DNA from: Fibrobacterota bacterium
Lineage (GTDB): Bacteria > Fibrobacterota > Chitinivibrionia > Chitinivibrionales > Chitinispirillaceae
Direction: 5' to 3'
Length of the DNA stretch: 64,000 nt
NCBI GenBank assembly: GCA_023436145.1
Contig: JAEZKP010000084.1
Coordinates: 85,075-149,074, forward strand
The notes under the pieces were generated by a model that worked only from the letters and a program-made list of their open reading frames with translations, made no database searches and was not told where the DNA came from. Position numbers and translations under genes: made by a program. Shown piece by piece: positions 17,852-26,935 of this stretch; positions within the stretch are counted from its first letter, which is position 1; every line of letters starts with the position of its first letter.

Positions 17852-19576
17852 TTGAAGATAACAGGCGCACAGATTATAATAGACGCTTTAAAAAAAGAAG
17901 GAGTCAGTGTTGTTTTCGGTTATCCAGGTGGAGTAGTCATCCCTATTTTTGATGTTTTGTATGATACCAAAGAAATAACTTTCGTTTTGACAAGACACGA
18001 GCAGGCTGCTGCTCACGCTGCAGACGGGTATGCGCGGGCTACCGGTAAAGTTGGAGTGTGTCTGGCTACTTCAGGGCCTGGTGCGACCAACATAATGACA
18101 GGAATTGCCACTGCTTACCTTGATTCCATACCGATGGTTGCTATAACCGGGCAAGTCTCGACTTCTCTTTTGGGTACAGATGCCTTTCAGGAGGCTGATG
18201 TAGTGGGGATCAGCCGCCCTATTACCAAGCATAACTTTTTAGTCAAGTCGATAGACGAACTGCCGGTTATTATTAAACAGGCATTTCATATAGCAAGCAC
18301 CGGAAGACCCGGACCTGTACTGGTTGATATACCTGTTGATGTGTCCAGAGCGATTACAGAAAATTATTGTTATCCTGAGGCTGTATCAATACGCAGCTAT
18401 AAACCAAACACAAACGGTCATTTCCGTCAGATACAGAAGGCTGCTGATGCAATTGCAAAAGCAAAGAGACCAGTAATTTTTGCCGGTGGTGGAGTGATTC
18501 ATTCTGGTGCTTACAGTGAGCTTCAGGAGTTGGCTGAGCGTACCAATATTCCGGTAACCACATCACTGATGGGGTTGGGATGTTTTCCAGGTACTCATCC
18601 TCTTTTTATCGGAATGCCTGGAATGCATGGGGCAAAGGCGGCTAACTTTGCAATTCAGGAATGTGATCTGATCATTTCTATAGGTGCACGTTTTGATGAC
18701 CGGGTAACCGGATATGTGGCGAAGTTTGCTCCTGAGGCAGCTATTATTCACATGGATATAGACCCGGCGGCAATCTCCAAAATAATAAAGGTGGATATTC
18801 CGGTAGTAGGCGATGCCAAAAAAATATTGATCGAACTAAATAAACTTATTCAGCCAAGAGTTGCAGATGCCTGGAATGAAAAAGTAATGAAATGGAAAGG
18901 AAAGAAACTATTTACCTATATCGATTCCAAGGAGATAATAAAGCCGCAGGCGGTCATAGAAGCTGTTTACAGGGAAACTAATGGGAATGCAATAATAGCC
19001 ACTGAAGTCGGACAGCACCAGATGTGGACTGCTCAGTATTATCTATTTGACAAACCTAGAACACTGCTTACCTCAGGGGGCCTTGGTACCATGGGTTATG
19101 GCATGCCTGCTGCAATGGGTGCTGCTGCCGCTAATCCAGGTATACCAGTAATCGATATTGCAGGAGATGGTTCTATACAGATGAATATCCAGGAGCTTGC
19201 CACATTATCTCTGAATAATATTCCGGTAAAGATTGTTATTCTGAATAACTCTTATCTGGGCATGGTCAGACAGTGGCAGGAGCTTTTTCATAATAAACGA
19301 TATAGTTCGACTTGCCTGCGGGGTGGTACTCTTTGTGTGCAATGTGTGGGCACTCAAAAATGCCAAAAACAATATGTGCCCGATTTTGTGGCGCTTGCAA
19401 AAAGTTATAACATTGCCGCTTTTCGAACTGATAAACCGGATGAACTGTCGAAAATATTGAGAGAAGGCCTGGCGGTGAACGGACCTGCACTTATGGAGTT
19501 TATAGTTGCATCCGAGGAAAACGTGTTTCCCATGGTTCCGGCAGGAAAACCCCTTGATGAGATTCTGGAGGGATGA
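17852..19576 (+). CDS. ilvB: Acetolactate synthase, large catalytic subunit
   Basis: 574 residues. Condenses two pyruvates, or pyruvate with 2-oxobutanoate, in the first common step to valine, leucine and isoleucine. The three-domain ThDP/FAD fold is visible: catalytic Glu50 in TRHEQAAAHAADGYAR, a central FAD domain, and the ThDP/Mg motif GDGSIQMNIQELATLSLNN (about 437-455). TTG is chosen as start because GGAGG sits six bases upstream. Odd: between YSST and VPDFVALA there is an inserted loop with four cysteines (Cys488, 495, 498, 504; spacing Cx6Cx2Cx5C), where the enterobacterial enzymes have a short direct link. First enzyme gene of the operon; it overlaps ilvN by four bases. Confidence 0.96.
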   Translation: MKITGAQIIIDALKKEGVSVVFGYPGGVVIPIFDVLYDTKEITFVLTRHEQAAAHAADGYARATGKVGVCLATSGPGATNIMTGIATAYLDSIPMVAITGQVSTSLLGTDAFQEADVVGISRPITKHNFLVKSIDELPVIIKQAFHIASTGRPGPVLVDIPVDVSRAITENYCYPEAVSIRSYKPNTNGHFRQIQKAADAIAKAKRPVIFAGGGVIHSGAYSELQELAERTNIPVTTSLMGLGCFPGTHPLFIGMPGMHGAKAANFAIQECDLIISIGARFDDRVTGYVAKFAPEAAIIHMDIDPAAISKIIKVDIPVVGDAKKILIELNKLIQPRVADAWNEKVMKWKGKKLFTYIDSKEIIKPQAVIEAVYRETNGNAIIATEVGQHQMWTAQYYLFDKPRTLLTSGGLGTMGYGMPAAMGAAAANPGIPVIDIAGDGSIQMNIQELATLSLNNIPVKIVILNNSYLGMVRQWQELFHNKRYSSTCLRGGTLCVQCVGTQKCQKQYVPDFVALAKSYNIAAFRTDKPDELSKILREGLAVNGPALMEFIVASEENVFPMVPAGKPLDEILEG

Positions 19577-20058
19577 TGAGTATACATACAATTTCTGTAT
19601 TGGTGGAAAATAACAGTGGGACTCTTTCCAGGATCTCGGGATTGTTTTCCAGCAGGGGATATAATATTTCCAGTTTAACTGTTGCAGAAACTGATGATCC
19701 CACCGTTTCACGAATGACAATCGTTGTCGATGGAGAAGAGTCGATTCTGGAGCAGATTGTAAAACAGCTCAATCGCCTTATCGATGTGATAAAGGTAATT
19801 GACTTTGGGGGTGAACCGGTAGTGGAGAGGGAGATGGTGCTTGTGAGGATCGATTCCAATCATTCTAATCGTCACGAGATGGTAGGGTTGGGATCTATTT
19901 TCGGAGCCAGAATAGCGGCTGTTTCACCTTCATCGATTACTTTTGAGATGATGGGTACCAAAAACGGAATAAATGATTTCATTACCATGATAAAACCTTA
20001 TGGCATAAAAGAAATTGTACGCTCCGGTACAATTGCTATTGCACAAACCAGAAAATAG
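19573..20058 (+). CDS. ilvN: Acetolactate synthase, small regulatory subunit
   Basis: 161 residues, the normal length for the long form of IlvN/IlvH. An N-terminal ACT domain (HTISVLVENNSGTLSRISGLFSSRGYNI) binds valine for feedback inhibition and activates the large subunit; a C-terminal ACT-like domain follows (EMVLVRIDSN...). The ATG overlaps the ilvB stop (ATGATGAG), with GGAGGG upstream, so the two chains are made by coupled translation. An 87-base gap separates it from ilvC. Confidence 0.95.
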   Translation: MMSIHTISVLVENNSGTLSRISGLFSSRGYNISSLTVAETDDPTVSRMTIVVDGEESILEQIVKQLNRLIDVIKVIDFGGEPVVEREMVLVRIDSNHSNRHEMVGLGSIFGARIAAVSPSSITFEMMGTKNGINDFITMIKPYGIKEIVRSGTIAIAQTRK

Positions 20059-20145
20059 TCTGCGCTCAGGGGAGCTCTTGGCAGTGGTGAAGAAGAACTT
20101 TCCAGCGTTATAAATTTTTCACTTTTTTAGAAGGAGCCTGTAAAA

Positions 20146-21246
20146 ATGGCAATTATCGATTTCGGCGGTGTACCGGAAGAAGTGATTACGCGAAAAGAAT
20201 TTTCTCTCGCTAAAGCACGCACAGCACTTAAAAAAGAAACTATCGCAATCATTGGTTATGGTGTCCAGGGACCTGCTCAGGGGCTTAACCTAAAAGATAA
20301 TGGTTTTAATGTTATTGTTGGTCAGGCCAAGTCTTTTAAAAAAGATTGGGATCGTGCCGTAAAGGATGGCTGGGTACCCGGTGAAACACTTTTCGATATA
20401 GAGGAAGCTGCTGAAAAAGCAACCATTATTCAAATGCTTGTTTCTGATGCTGCACAGATGGCAATCTGGCCTAAAATTAAAAAACATTTGAAACCAGGTG
20501 ATGCTCTTTATTTTTCACACGGTTTCTCCATTGTTTATAAAACTCTGACCAAAGTGATTCCACCGGCAGATGTGGATGTAATTTTGGTGGCTCCAAAGGG
20601 AAGCGGCCTGAACGTTCGCAGAAATTTCCTCTCTGGTGCAGGGATCAACTCAAGTTTTGCAGTTTTTCAGGATGCTACAGGCAGAGCCAAAGAGCGTTGC
20701 ATTGCTCTGGGTATAGGTGTGGGTTCCGGTTATCTTTTTGAGACCACTTTCGAAAAAGAAGTATATAGTGATCTTACCGGTGAACGTGGTGTACTCATGG
20801 GTGCCCTTGCAGGTATTATGGAAGCTCAGTATGATGTTTTAAGGAAAAATGGTCACAGCCCATCCGAAGCTTTTAATGAAACTGTTGAGGAGCTTACTCA
20901 GAGCCTCATCAGACTTGTTGATGAAAACGGAATGGACTGGATGTATGCAAACTGCTCGGCTACTGCTCAGCGTGGTGCTCTTGACTGGAAGCCCAAGTTT
21001 AAAAAAGCAACTCTGCCGGTTTTCAAAGAACTCTATGAATCAGTGAAAAGCGGAAAGGAAACCAAGCGGGTGCTCACTTCCTGTGGCAAGGCTAATTATA
21101 AGGAACTGCTGGACAAAGAGCTCTCTCAGATGGGAAATTCTGAGATGTGGCTTGCCGGTAAAGCTGCTCGCAGTCTGCGTCCGAAGGAAAAGGCCAAGGA
21201 GATTACCAAATCTACCAAAGGTGTTTCCGGACGCCAGGGTAACTGA
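20146..21246 (+). CDS. ilvC: Ketol-acid reductoisomerase, yeast Ilv5-like branch
   Basis: 366 residues. Converts 2-acetolactate (or acetohydroxybutyrate) to the dihydroxy acid with NADPH and Mg2+. The nucleotide site IIGYGVQGPAQGLNLKDNG is near residue 31; the acidic metal site lies in NETVEELTQSL. Unlike the usual ~330-residue bacterial class I enzymes, the C-terminal half (GHSPSEAFNETVEE, GMDWMYANCSATAQRGALDW, LYESVKSGKETKR) follows the fungal mitochondrial Ilv5 pattern closely, as far as I recall that sequence. AAGGAGCC is a clear ribosome site nine bases before the ATG. Two hairpins separate it from leuA. Confidence 0.95.
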   Translation: MAIIDFGGVPEEVITRKEFSLAKARTALKKETIAIIGYGVQGPAQGLNLKDNGFNVIVGQAKSFKKDWDRAVKDGWVPGETLFDIEEAAEKATIIQMLVSDAAQMAIWPKIKKHLKPGDALYFSHGFSIVYKTLTKVIPPADVDVILVAPKGSGLNVRRNFLSGAGINSSFAVFQDATGRAKERCIALGIGVGSGYLFETTFEKEVYSDLTGERGVLMGALAGIMEAQYDVLRKNGHSPSEAFNETVEELTQSLIRLVDENGMDWMYANCSATAQRGALDWKPKFKKATLPVFKELYESVKSGKETKRVLTSCGKANYKELLDKELSQMGNSEMWLAGKAARSLRPKEKAKEITKSTKGVSGRQGN

Positions 21247-21255
21247 TCCATTTTT

Positions 21256-21309
21256 TGCACTCTCCGATAAGAGAGTGCATTTACATAGTCAAGGTTAAAA
21301 CCCTTGACT
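21256..21309 (+). promoter_or_regulatory. Two tandem hairpins between ilvC and leuA
   Basis: First stem TGCACTCTC (21256-21264) with GAGAGTGCA (21271-21279), nine perfect pairs, six-base loop. Second stem AGTCAAGG (21287-21294) with CCTTGACT (21302-21309), eight pairs, followed by TTTTCAGGG. The second could act as a weak terminator or mRNA processing/stability barrier that lowers leuA and later genes relative to ilvBNC. No leader frame is present between ilvC and leuA. Confidence 0.5.
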
Positions 21310-21348
21310 TTTCAGGGTAACCGGTTTTTCCGGTTTAGACAGGCGTTT

Positions 21349-22902
21349 ATGAAGAACAAGATCCTGATTTTCGATACCACCTTACGTGACGGTGAACAGG
21401 CTCTTATTGCCAGTTTGTCAGTTGATCAGAAACTGAGAATCGCCCGCCAACTGGCCAGACTAAATGTTGATGTAATAGAAGCAGGGTTTCCGGTTTCATC
21501 ACCGGGAGATTTTGAATCGGTTTCCACTATAGCAAGTGAAGTGGATGGACCTGCTATCTGCGGTCTTGCCAGGGCTGTGGAAAAGGACATTCTGACCTGC
21601 GCGAAAGCGTTGAAAGCAGCCAAACGTCCCAGAATTCATACTTTTATTGGTACGTCTGCAATTCACACTGAAAAGAAATTACGCAAAAGTGAAGAAGATA
21701 TTCTGGAGATGGTTAAAAACCATGTACGTCTGGCCAGACGCTATTGTGATGATGTGGAGTTTTCCGCAGAGGATGCCGGGAGAACTGGAGTTGATTTTCT
21801 CTGCCGGATTGTCGAGCAGGCTATCGAATCCGGAGCAACGACTATAAATATTCCGGATACAGTCGGTTATACTACTCCGGAGCATTTTGCCTCAATTATC
21901 GATGAGTTGTTCAATAGAGTTCCCAATATTGACAAAGCAATCTTGTCTGTACATTGCCACAACGATCTGGGAATGGCTACCGCTAATTCTCTCACAGCCG
22001 TTTCGCATGGAGTCAGGCAGATTGAATGCACAGTTAATGGAATCGGGGAGCGTGCAGGAAATGCTGCTCTGGAAGAAATTGTTATGGCACTGAAAGTGCG
22101 CCATGATTTGTTTCACCTGCAAACCGGTGTGAACACCAGAGAGATAATGCGAACCAGTAAGCTCGTAAAAGATATCTGCAATATGCCTGTGCAGCCAAAT
22201 AAGGCGGTTGTGGGGAGTAATGCATTTTCGCACTCTTCAGGTATTCACCAGGATGGTGTGCTTAAGGCAAAAAAGACTTATGAGATTATGACTCCCCAAT
22301 CTGTGGGGCTTAAAGAAAACCGGATGAATCTTACGAGCAGGTCCGGAAGCCATATGGTAAAGAGCCGCCTGATGGATTTGGGATACAGTGAGCAGGAAAT
22401 CGAATGCTCTCAGGCTTATGAAAAGTTTAAAGCTCTGGCTGATAAAAAGGGCAGGGTTTACGATGATGATCTTATAGCCTTGATGGAATCAAAAAACAGT
22501 GATGATCTCAAGGATCATTTCATTCTGGAATATCTCAACGTTTCAAGTGGGAGAGGGACGGTGCCTACAGCAACCGCCCGTATTTTTATAGACGGCAAGT
22601 TATTTCAGGAAGCTGCCTGCGGAGATGGAGCAGTTGATGCCGCTACAAAAGCCATTGACAGAATTATTGGCTATAAATTGACTATAGAAAATTATCATCT
22701 GGAAGCAGTTACCGAAGGACGGGAGGCACAGGGAAGGGTATCGATTGTTGCCCGTTCTGCTGAGGGAGTTTTCACTGGAAATGGTACCAGTACCGACATA
22801 GTGGAAGCCTCTGCACTTGCATATATGGACATAGTCAATAAGATTGCCCGTATGAAGAAATTCAATCGTAAATTACCGGTTCCTGCACGGGAATCGTTGT
22901 GA
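21349..22902 (+). CDS. leuA: 2-isopropylmalate synthase
   Basis: 517 residues from the ATG at 21349; the open frame reaches further 5' but that part crosses the hairpins and lacks family residues. Condenses acetyl-CoA with 2-oxoisovalerate, the entry to leucine synthesis. The DRE-TIM motif FDTTLRDGEQAL is at residues 6-17, followed by the GATTINIPDTVGY, SVHCHNDLGMATAN and NAFSHSSGIHQDG blocks of the HMGL-like barrel. A C-terminal LeuA allosteric domain (about 390-517) gives leucine feedback. Third functional block of the operon. Confidence 0.95.
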   Translation: MKNKILIFDTTLRDGEQALIASLSVDQKLRIARQLARLNVDVIEAGFPVSSPGDFESVSTIASEVDGPAICGLARAVEKDILTCAKALKAAKRPRIHTFIGTSAIHTEKKLRKSEEDILEMVKNHVRLARRYCDDVEFSAEDAGRTGVDFLCRIVEQAIESGATTINIPDTVGYTTPEHFASIIDELFNRVPNIDKAILSVHCHNDLGMATANSLTAVSHGVRQIECTVNGIGERAGNAALEEIVMALKVRHDLFHLQTGVNTREIMRTSKLVKDICNMPVQPNKAVVGSNAFSHSSGIHQDGVLKAKKTYEIMTPQSVGLKENRMNLTSRSGSHMVKSRLMDLGYSEQEIECSQAYEKFKALADKKGRVYDDDLIALMESKNSDDLKDHFILEYLNVSSGRGTVPTATARIFIDGKLFQEAACGDGAVDAATKAIDRIIGYKLTIENYHLEAVTEGREAQGRVSIVARSAEGVFTGNGTSTDIVEASALAYMDIVNKIARMKKFNRKLPVPARESL

Positions 22903-22944
22903 TAAAAATCGTCACATTGTACTCTTAGGAGAGGATAAGATTTG

Positions 22945-24009
22945 ATGAAGACCTACAATATCGCACTTATGCCTGGGGACGGAACCGGGCCGGAAGTACT
23001 GCAGGAAGGAGTCAAGGTACTCAATGCTCTTGCTCCCAAATACGGATTGAGTTTTAATTTCACCAATTTTGATTTCGGTGGGGAGCGTTACAAACGCACA
23101 GGAGAAACTCTTCCTCAGAGCGCAATCGAAGAGCTTAAAAAGTTCAACGCTATCTATCTGGGTGCTATCGGACATCCGGATGTAAAACCGGGTATACTGG
23201 AACTGGGTATATTGCTCAAATTGCGTTTTGCATTGGACCAGTACATTAATTTAAGGCCGGTAAAGCTTTACCCCAATGTGGATTCTCCTCTTAAGGACAA
23301 AGGGCCCGAACATATAGATTTTGTGGTCATAAGAGAAAACACAGGTGGCATTTATACCGGTATGGGCGGTGCCAGTATGGTAGGTACCAAAGATGAGGTT
23401 GCCACACAATTGATGGTTTATTCAAGACCGATTGTAGAGAGATGTATCCGTTTTGCTTATGATTATACCAGGAAAAGGAACAAGAAAAAATTACTGACAC
23501 TGGTTCACAAATGTAATGTGCTCACTTATGCCGGTGATTTATGGGTACGTACCCATAAAGAGGTAGGAGACAAGGATTACACCGATATCAAACAGGATTA
23601 TAATCATGTTGATGCCTGCACCATGTGGATGGTAAAGAGCCCCGAATTTTATGATGTTATCGTTACAGAAAACCTCTTTGGCGATATCATTACTGATCTT
23701 GGTGCGATGATTCAGGGTGGGATGGGTATTGCAGCAGGTGGTAATATTAATCCCGAAGGTGTATCCATGTTTGAACCAATCGGAGGGAGTGCTCCAAAGT
23801 ATACCGGGCAGAATGTAATCAATCCGCTTGCTGCGATTTGTGCAGGTGGTATGATGCTTGAAATGCTGGGAGAAACTCAGGCTGCTGCTGCGATCGACAA
23901 TGCGGTACATTCAGCTTTGGCATCAGGCAAAATCAAAAGTCTTGCTGCAGGACGGATGGGTATGGGTACGACTCAGGTTGGTGATCTGATTGCATCGACT
24001 GTGGCTTGA
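22945..24009 (+). CDS. leuB: 3-isopropylmalate dehydrogenase (beta-decarboxylating family)
   Basis: 354 residues; the ATG at 22945 is preferred over a TTG three bases earlier, both served by AGGAGAGG at 22927-22934. Oxidises and decarboxylates 3-isopropylmalate; in citramalate users LeuB also handles 3-methylmalate. Seen: MPGDGTGPEVL, the LRFALDQYINLRPVKL substrate arginines, NLFGDIITDLGA metal-binding motif and the GSAPKYTGQNVINP NAD-binding end. The conserved tract reads RENTGGIYTGMGG in place of the more usual RELTGGIYFG, a possible sign of a broader or shifted substrate range. It sits between leuA and cimA. Confidence 0.9.
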   Translation: MKTYNIALMPGDGTGPEVLQEGVKVLNALAPKYGLSFNFTNFDFGGERYKRTGETLPQSAIEELKKFNAIYLGAIGHPDVKPGILELGILLKLRFALDQYINLRPVKLYPNVDSPLKDKGPEHIDFVVIRENTGGIYTGMGGASMVGTKDEVATQLMVYSRPIVERCIRFAYDYTRKRNKKKLLTLVHKCNVLTYAGDLWVRTHKEVGDKDYTDIKQDYNHVDACTMWMVKSPEFYDVIVTENLFGDIITDLGAMIQGGMGIAAGGNINPEGVSMFEPIGGSAPKYTGQNVINPLAAICAGGMMLEMLGETQAAAAIDNAVHSALASGKIKSLAAGRMGMGTTQVGDLIASTVA

Positions 24010-24146
24010 AATTAAACGTTTTCAGAAAAAAGACTGAATTTTTCCGGCTTTGCCGGTTGATCTATATGCCGGGGGCTTCTATGGCCCCTGTCAATAATCA
24101 AAATCATTAAAAATTTTTCAGCTTCATATGCTGAGCAGGAATAGTT

Positions 24147-25790
24147 ATGAAAAGTAATAATCACCCGGTAAAACTGTATGATACCACATTAAGAGATGGT
24201 AATCAGGCGCTGGGGATCAGTTTGTCTTTGAGTGATAAGTTACGGATTGCTGAAAAACTTAATGATCTGGGAATTCATTACATTGAAGGTGGGTGGCCCA
24301 ATACCACCAACACTATAGACACAGATTTTTATAAGAAGACTGCCTCCATTAATTTACAGGCAAAAATTGCTGCTTTTGGAAGCACTCGTCGCCCGGGAAG
24401 AAATGCTTCAGATGATCCTTTTCTTTTGAATCTGGTAAAAACCGCTGCTCCGGTTGCCACCATTTTTGGTAAAAGCTGGGATCTGCATGTAACCAAAGTG
24501 ATAGGTGTCACCTATGAAGAAAACCTGGATATGATAGGTGATTCGATCAGTTTCTTGAAAAAGCATTTTGATGAAGTAATCTATGACGCTGAGCATTTTT
24601 TTGACGGATACAAAGCGAATCCTCAATATGCTATGCAAACTTTGGAAGTTGCACAACAGGCTGGAGCTGATTGCATTGTTCTTTGTGACACCAATGGAGG
24701 AATGCTTCCGGATGAGGTCCTGGGTGTATTCAATCAGGTGAAAAAGCAGCTAACAGTCCAGACAGGTGTACACATGCACAATGATTCCGGTTGTGCAGAT
24801 GCAAACTCGTGTATGGCTGTGATTGCTGGTGCTTCACATGTGCAAGGGACTTTCAATGGACTGGGAGAGCGATGTGGTAATGCAAATTTGTGCACCATAA
24901 TTCCAAATCTCCAGTTAAAACGCGGATTCAGACTGATTTCCGAGCAACAACTCAGCATGATCACCTCTGTATCGGTATTCATAGCTGAAATTGTCAATAT
25001 GACCCATAATGTCCGTCTGCCATATGTGGGGGAAGCTGCATTTTCGCACAAGGCAGGAGCTCATGCCGATGGGGTAAGAAAGGTACGTCAGTCATTTGAG
25101 CATGTTCCACCAGAATCAGTTGGTAATGCCCGTCAATTTGTGGTCTCTGATCAGGCTGGTGCCAGCACCATCCTGGAGAAGCTCAGCTCTATCCGTCCAG
25201 GTATCGATAAGAAACACCCGGATGTGAGAAATCTTCTGTTGAAAATCAAGGAACTGGAGGCTGAGGGTTATCAGTTCGAGGCTGCTGATGGTTCTTTTGA
25301 ACTAATGGCAGGAGAGATGCTAGATCACTTTCAGGAACCTTTCAAGGTAAAAGGGTTCAGAGTTATTGAAGAGAAACGGGAAAATGGTGAGGTTTTTTCG
25401 GAAGCAACTATAAAGATTCAGGAAGGGGAGCTTTTTGAACACACTGCTGCTGAAGGTGATGGTCCGGTAAACGCACTTGACAACGCCTTGAGAAAAGCTC
25501 TGGTAAAATTCTACCCTTCTTTAAAGAGTGTACGTTTGGAGGATTTCAAAGTACGGGTGCTTGATGGCAGAGATGGTACGGAAGCTAAAGTGCGGGTTCT
25601 TATTGAATCTTCTGATGGAAAGAGCAGATGGGGTACGGTTGGTGTATCCACAAATATAATCGAGGCTGCCTGGATCGCTCTTATTGACAGCCTTAAATAT
25701 AAACTTATGAAAGACACTAATAATGCAGGATCAGAAGGGGTTTCCTGTTCAGAAAATAACAGGGAACATGATCTGCAAATACACTCATAG
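24147..25790 (+). CDS. cimA: (R)-citramalate synthase
   Basis: 547 residues. Condenses pyruvate and acetyl-CoA to citramalate, starting a threonine-independent route to 2-oxobutanoate and isoleucine. The barrel motif LYDTTLRDGNQALGISLS (GNQ rather than the GEQ of LeuA), EGGWPN, VLCDTNGGMLP and GVHMHNDSGCADAN are characteristic of the CimA group (TIGR00977 type). The LeuA-like allosteric domain fills about 420-540 and probably binds isoleucine. The 137-base gap before it holds small hairpins (for example CCGGC-TTT-GCCGG near 24040) but no leader peptide. A threonine deaminase gene is not in the window. Confidence 0.93.
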   Translation: MKSNNHPVKLYDTTLRDGNQALGISLSLSDKLRIAEKLNDLGIHYIEGGWPNTTNTIDTDFYKKTASINLQAKIAAFGSTRRPGRNASDDPFLLNLVKTAAPVATIFGKSWDLHVTKVIGVTYEENLDMIGDSISFLKKHFDEVIYDAEHFFDGYKANPQYAMQTLEVAQQAGADCIVLCDTNGGMLPDEVLGVFNQVKKQLTVQTGVHMHNDSGCADANSCMAVIAGASHVQGTFNGLGERCGNANLCTIIPNLQLKRGFRLISEQQLSMITSVSVFIAEIVNMTHNVRLPYVGEAAFSHKAGAHADGVRKVRQSFEHVPPESVGNARQFVVSDQAGASTILEKLSSIRPGIDKKHPDVRNLLLKIKELEAEGYQFEAADGSFELMAGEMLDHFQEPFKVKGFRVIEEKRENGEVFSEATIKIQEGELFEHTAAEGDGPVNALDNALRKALVKFYPSLKSVRLEDFKVRVLDGRDGTEAKVRVLIESSDGKSRWGTVGVSTNIIEAAWIALIDSLKYKLMKDTNNAGSEGVSCSENNREHDLQIHS

Positions 25791-25805
25791 CAGGACAAGG
25801 TTGAA

Positions 25806-26825
25806 ATGGGCAAAAATATCGATTGGCAGAATCTGGGCTTTAAGTACGTGCCGACAGATTGCTTTGTACGAGCGGATTTCAAAAATGGGCAGTGGGGAAG
25901 TCTCCAGGTCTTTGATAAGCCGGAGATGCAGATCCATATTGCGGCAACCTGTTTGCATTATGGTCAGGCCTGTTTTGAAGGTTTAAAAGCGTTCAGACAA
26001 AAAAACGGTGATATATGCATTTTCAGACCTGAACAGAATGCCCGTCGTATGGACAAAACTGCAAAACGTCTCATGATGCAACCGGTACCCGAAGCATTGT
26101 TTATTGATGCGGTAAACCTGGTGATCAAAAACAATCTTGACTATGTGCCTCCCTATGGGACAGGAGCAAGCTTATATATCCGGCCACTTTTAATTGGTTC
26201 CAGTCCATATATCGGGTTGCACCCGTCAGATGAGTTTATCTTCCTGGTGCTTTGCATTCCTGCAGGACCTTACTACAAAAACGGTTTTTATCCGGTTAAA
26301 GCTGTTGTGCAGGAGGAATATGACCGGGCTGCACCCAGGGGGGTAGGGAATGTGAAGGCAGCCGGAAACTATGCCGCTGGTATGATAGGTGATTTTGAAG
26401 GTAAAGCTAAAGGCTATCCTATAAGTCTGTATCTGGATTCTGCCACCCATTGTCTGGTTGATGAGTTTGGGACATCAAATTTTCTGGCTATTACAAAAGA
26501 CAACAAATATGTTACTCCGGATTCAACATCAATCCTTGGTTCAATTACTAACGATAGTTTGCAGGTGATAGCCAGGGATTTCGGAATGAGAGTGGAGAAG
26601 CGATGTATAACGGTAACTGAGCTACCTGAATTTGCAGAGGTGGGAGCATGCGGTACAGCAGCAGTCTTAACCCCGGTACATTCCATTACTCATGGAGACA
26701 AGGTGTATACTTACGGTAATGAATGTGAGGCAGGTCAAACCCTTACCAGACTATATAAACAGATGCAGGGAATACAATATGGAGAGCAGGAAGACATCCA
26801 TGGCTGGATGATGAAATTGAGATAG
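25806..26825 (+). CDS. ilvE: Branched-chain amino acid aminotransferase
   Basis: 339 residues, fold type IV PLP enzyme of the longer (group II, BCAT) class. Moves the amino group from glutamate to the three branched-chain 2-oxo acids. The PLP lysine lies in RGVGNVKAAGNYAAG (about residue 184); the phosphate-binding SILGSITNDSL segment and the GTAAVLTPVHSI end are present. It begins 15 bases after cimA and an intrinsic terminator lies 28 bases after its stop, so it closes the operon. Confidence 0.95.
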   Translation: MGKNIDWQNLGFKYVPTDCFVRADFKNGQWGSLQVFDKPEMQIHIAATCLHYGQACFEGLKAFRQKNGDICIFRPEQNARRMDKTAKRLMMQPVPEALFIDAVNLVIKNNLDYVPPYGTGASLYIRPLLIGSSPYIGLHPSDEFIFLVLCIPAGPYYKNGFYPVKAVVQEEYDRAAPRGVGNVKAAGNYAAGMIGDFEGKAKGYPISLYLDSATHCLVDEFGTSNFLAITKDNKYVTPDSTSILGSITNDSLQVIARDFGMRVEKRCITVTELPEFAEVGACGTAAVLTPVHSITHGDKVYTYGNECEAGQTLTRLYKQMQGIQYGEQEDIHGWMMKLR

Positions 26826-26852
26826 TCAGGTTATTGTACAGAATTTTTTCCA

Positions 26853-26879
26853 GGCGGATCTCTTGTATCCGCCATTTTT
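26853..26879 (+). terminator. Intrinsic terminator of the ilv/leu/cimA operon
   Basis: GGCGGAT (26853-26859) pairs with ATCCGCC (26867-26873), seven-base loop, then ATTTTTA. It is between the convergent ilvE and the minus-strand gene ending at 26936; the T-run favours the plus direction. Confidence 0.75.
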
Positions 26880-26935
26880 ATTTATTATACAACAGACTAT
26901 GTGATCTTCCCTTCAGCTTGTTTTGGAATGGAATC

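Noticed and set aside
24010..24146. Attenuator before cimA
   Set aside because: There are small hairpins, but the only short frame (near 24067) has no Ile, Val or Leu codon run and no T-run follows the hairpins.
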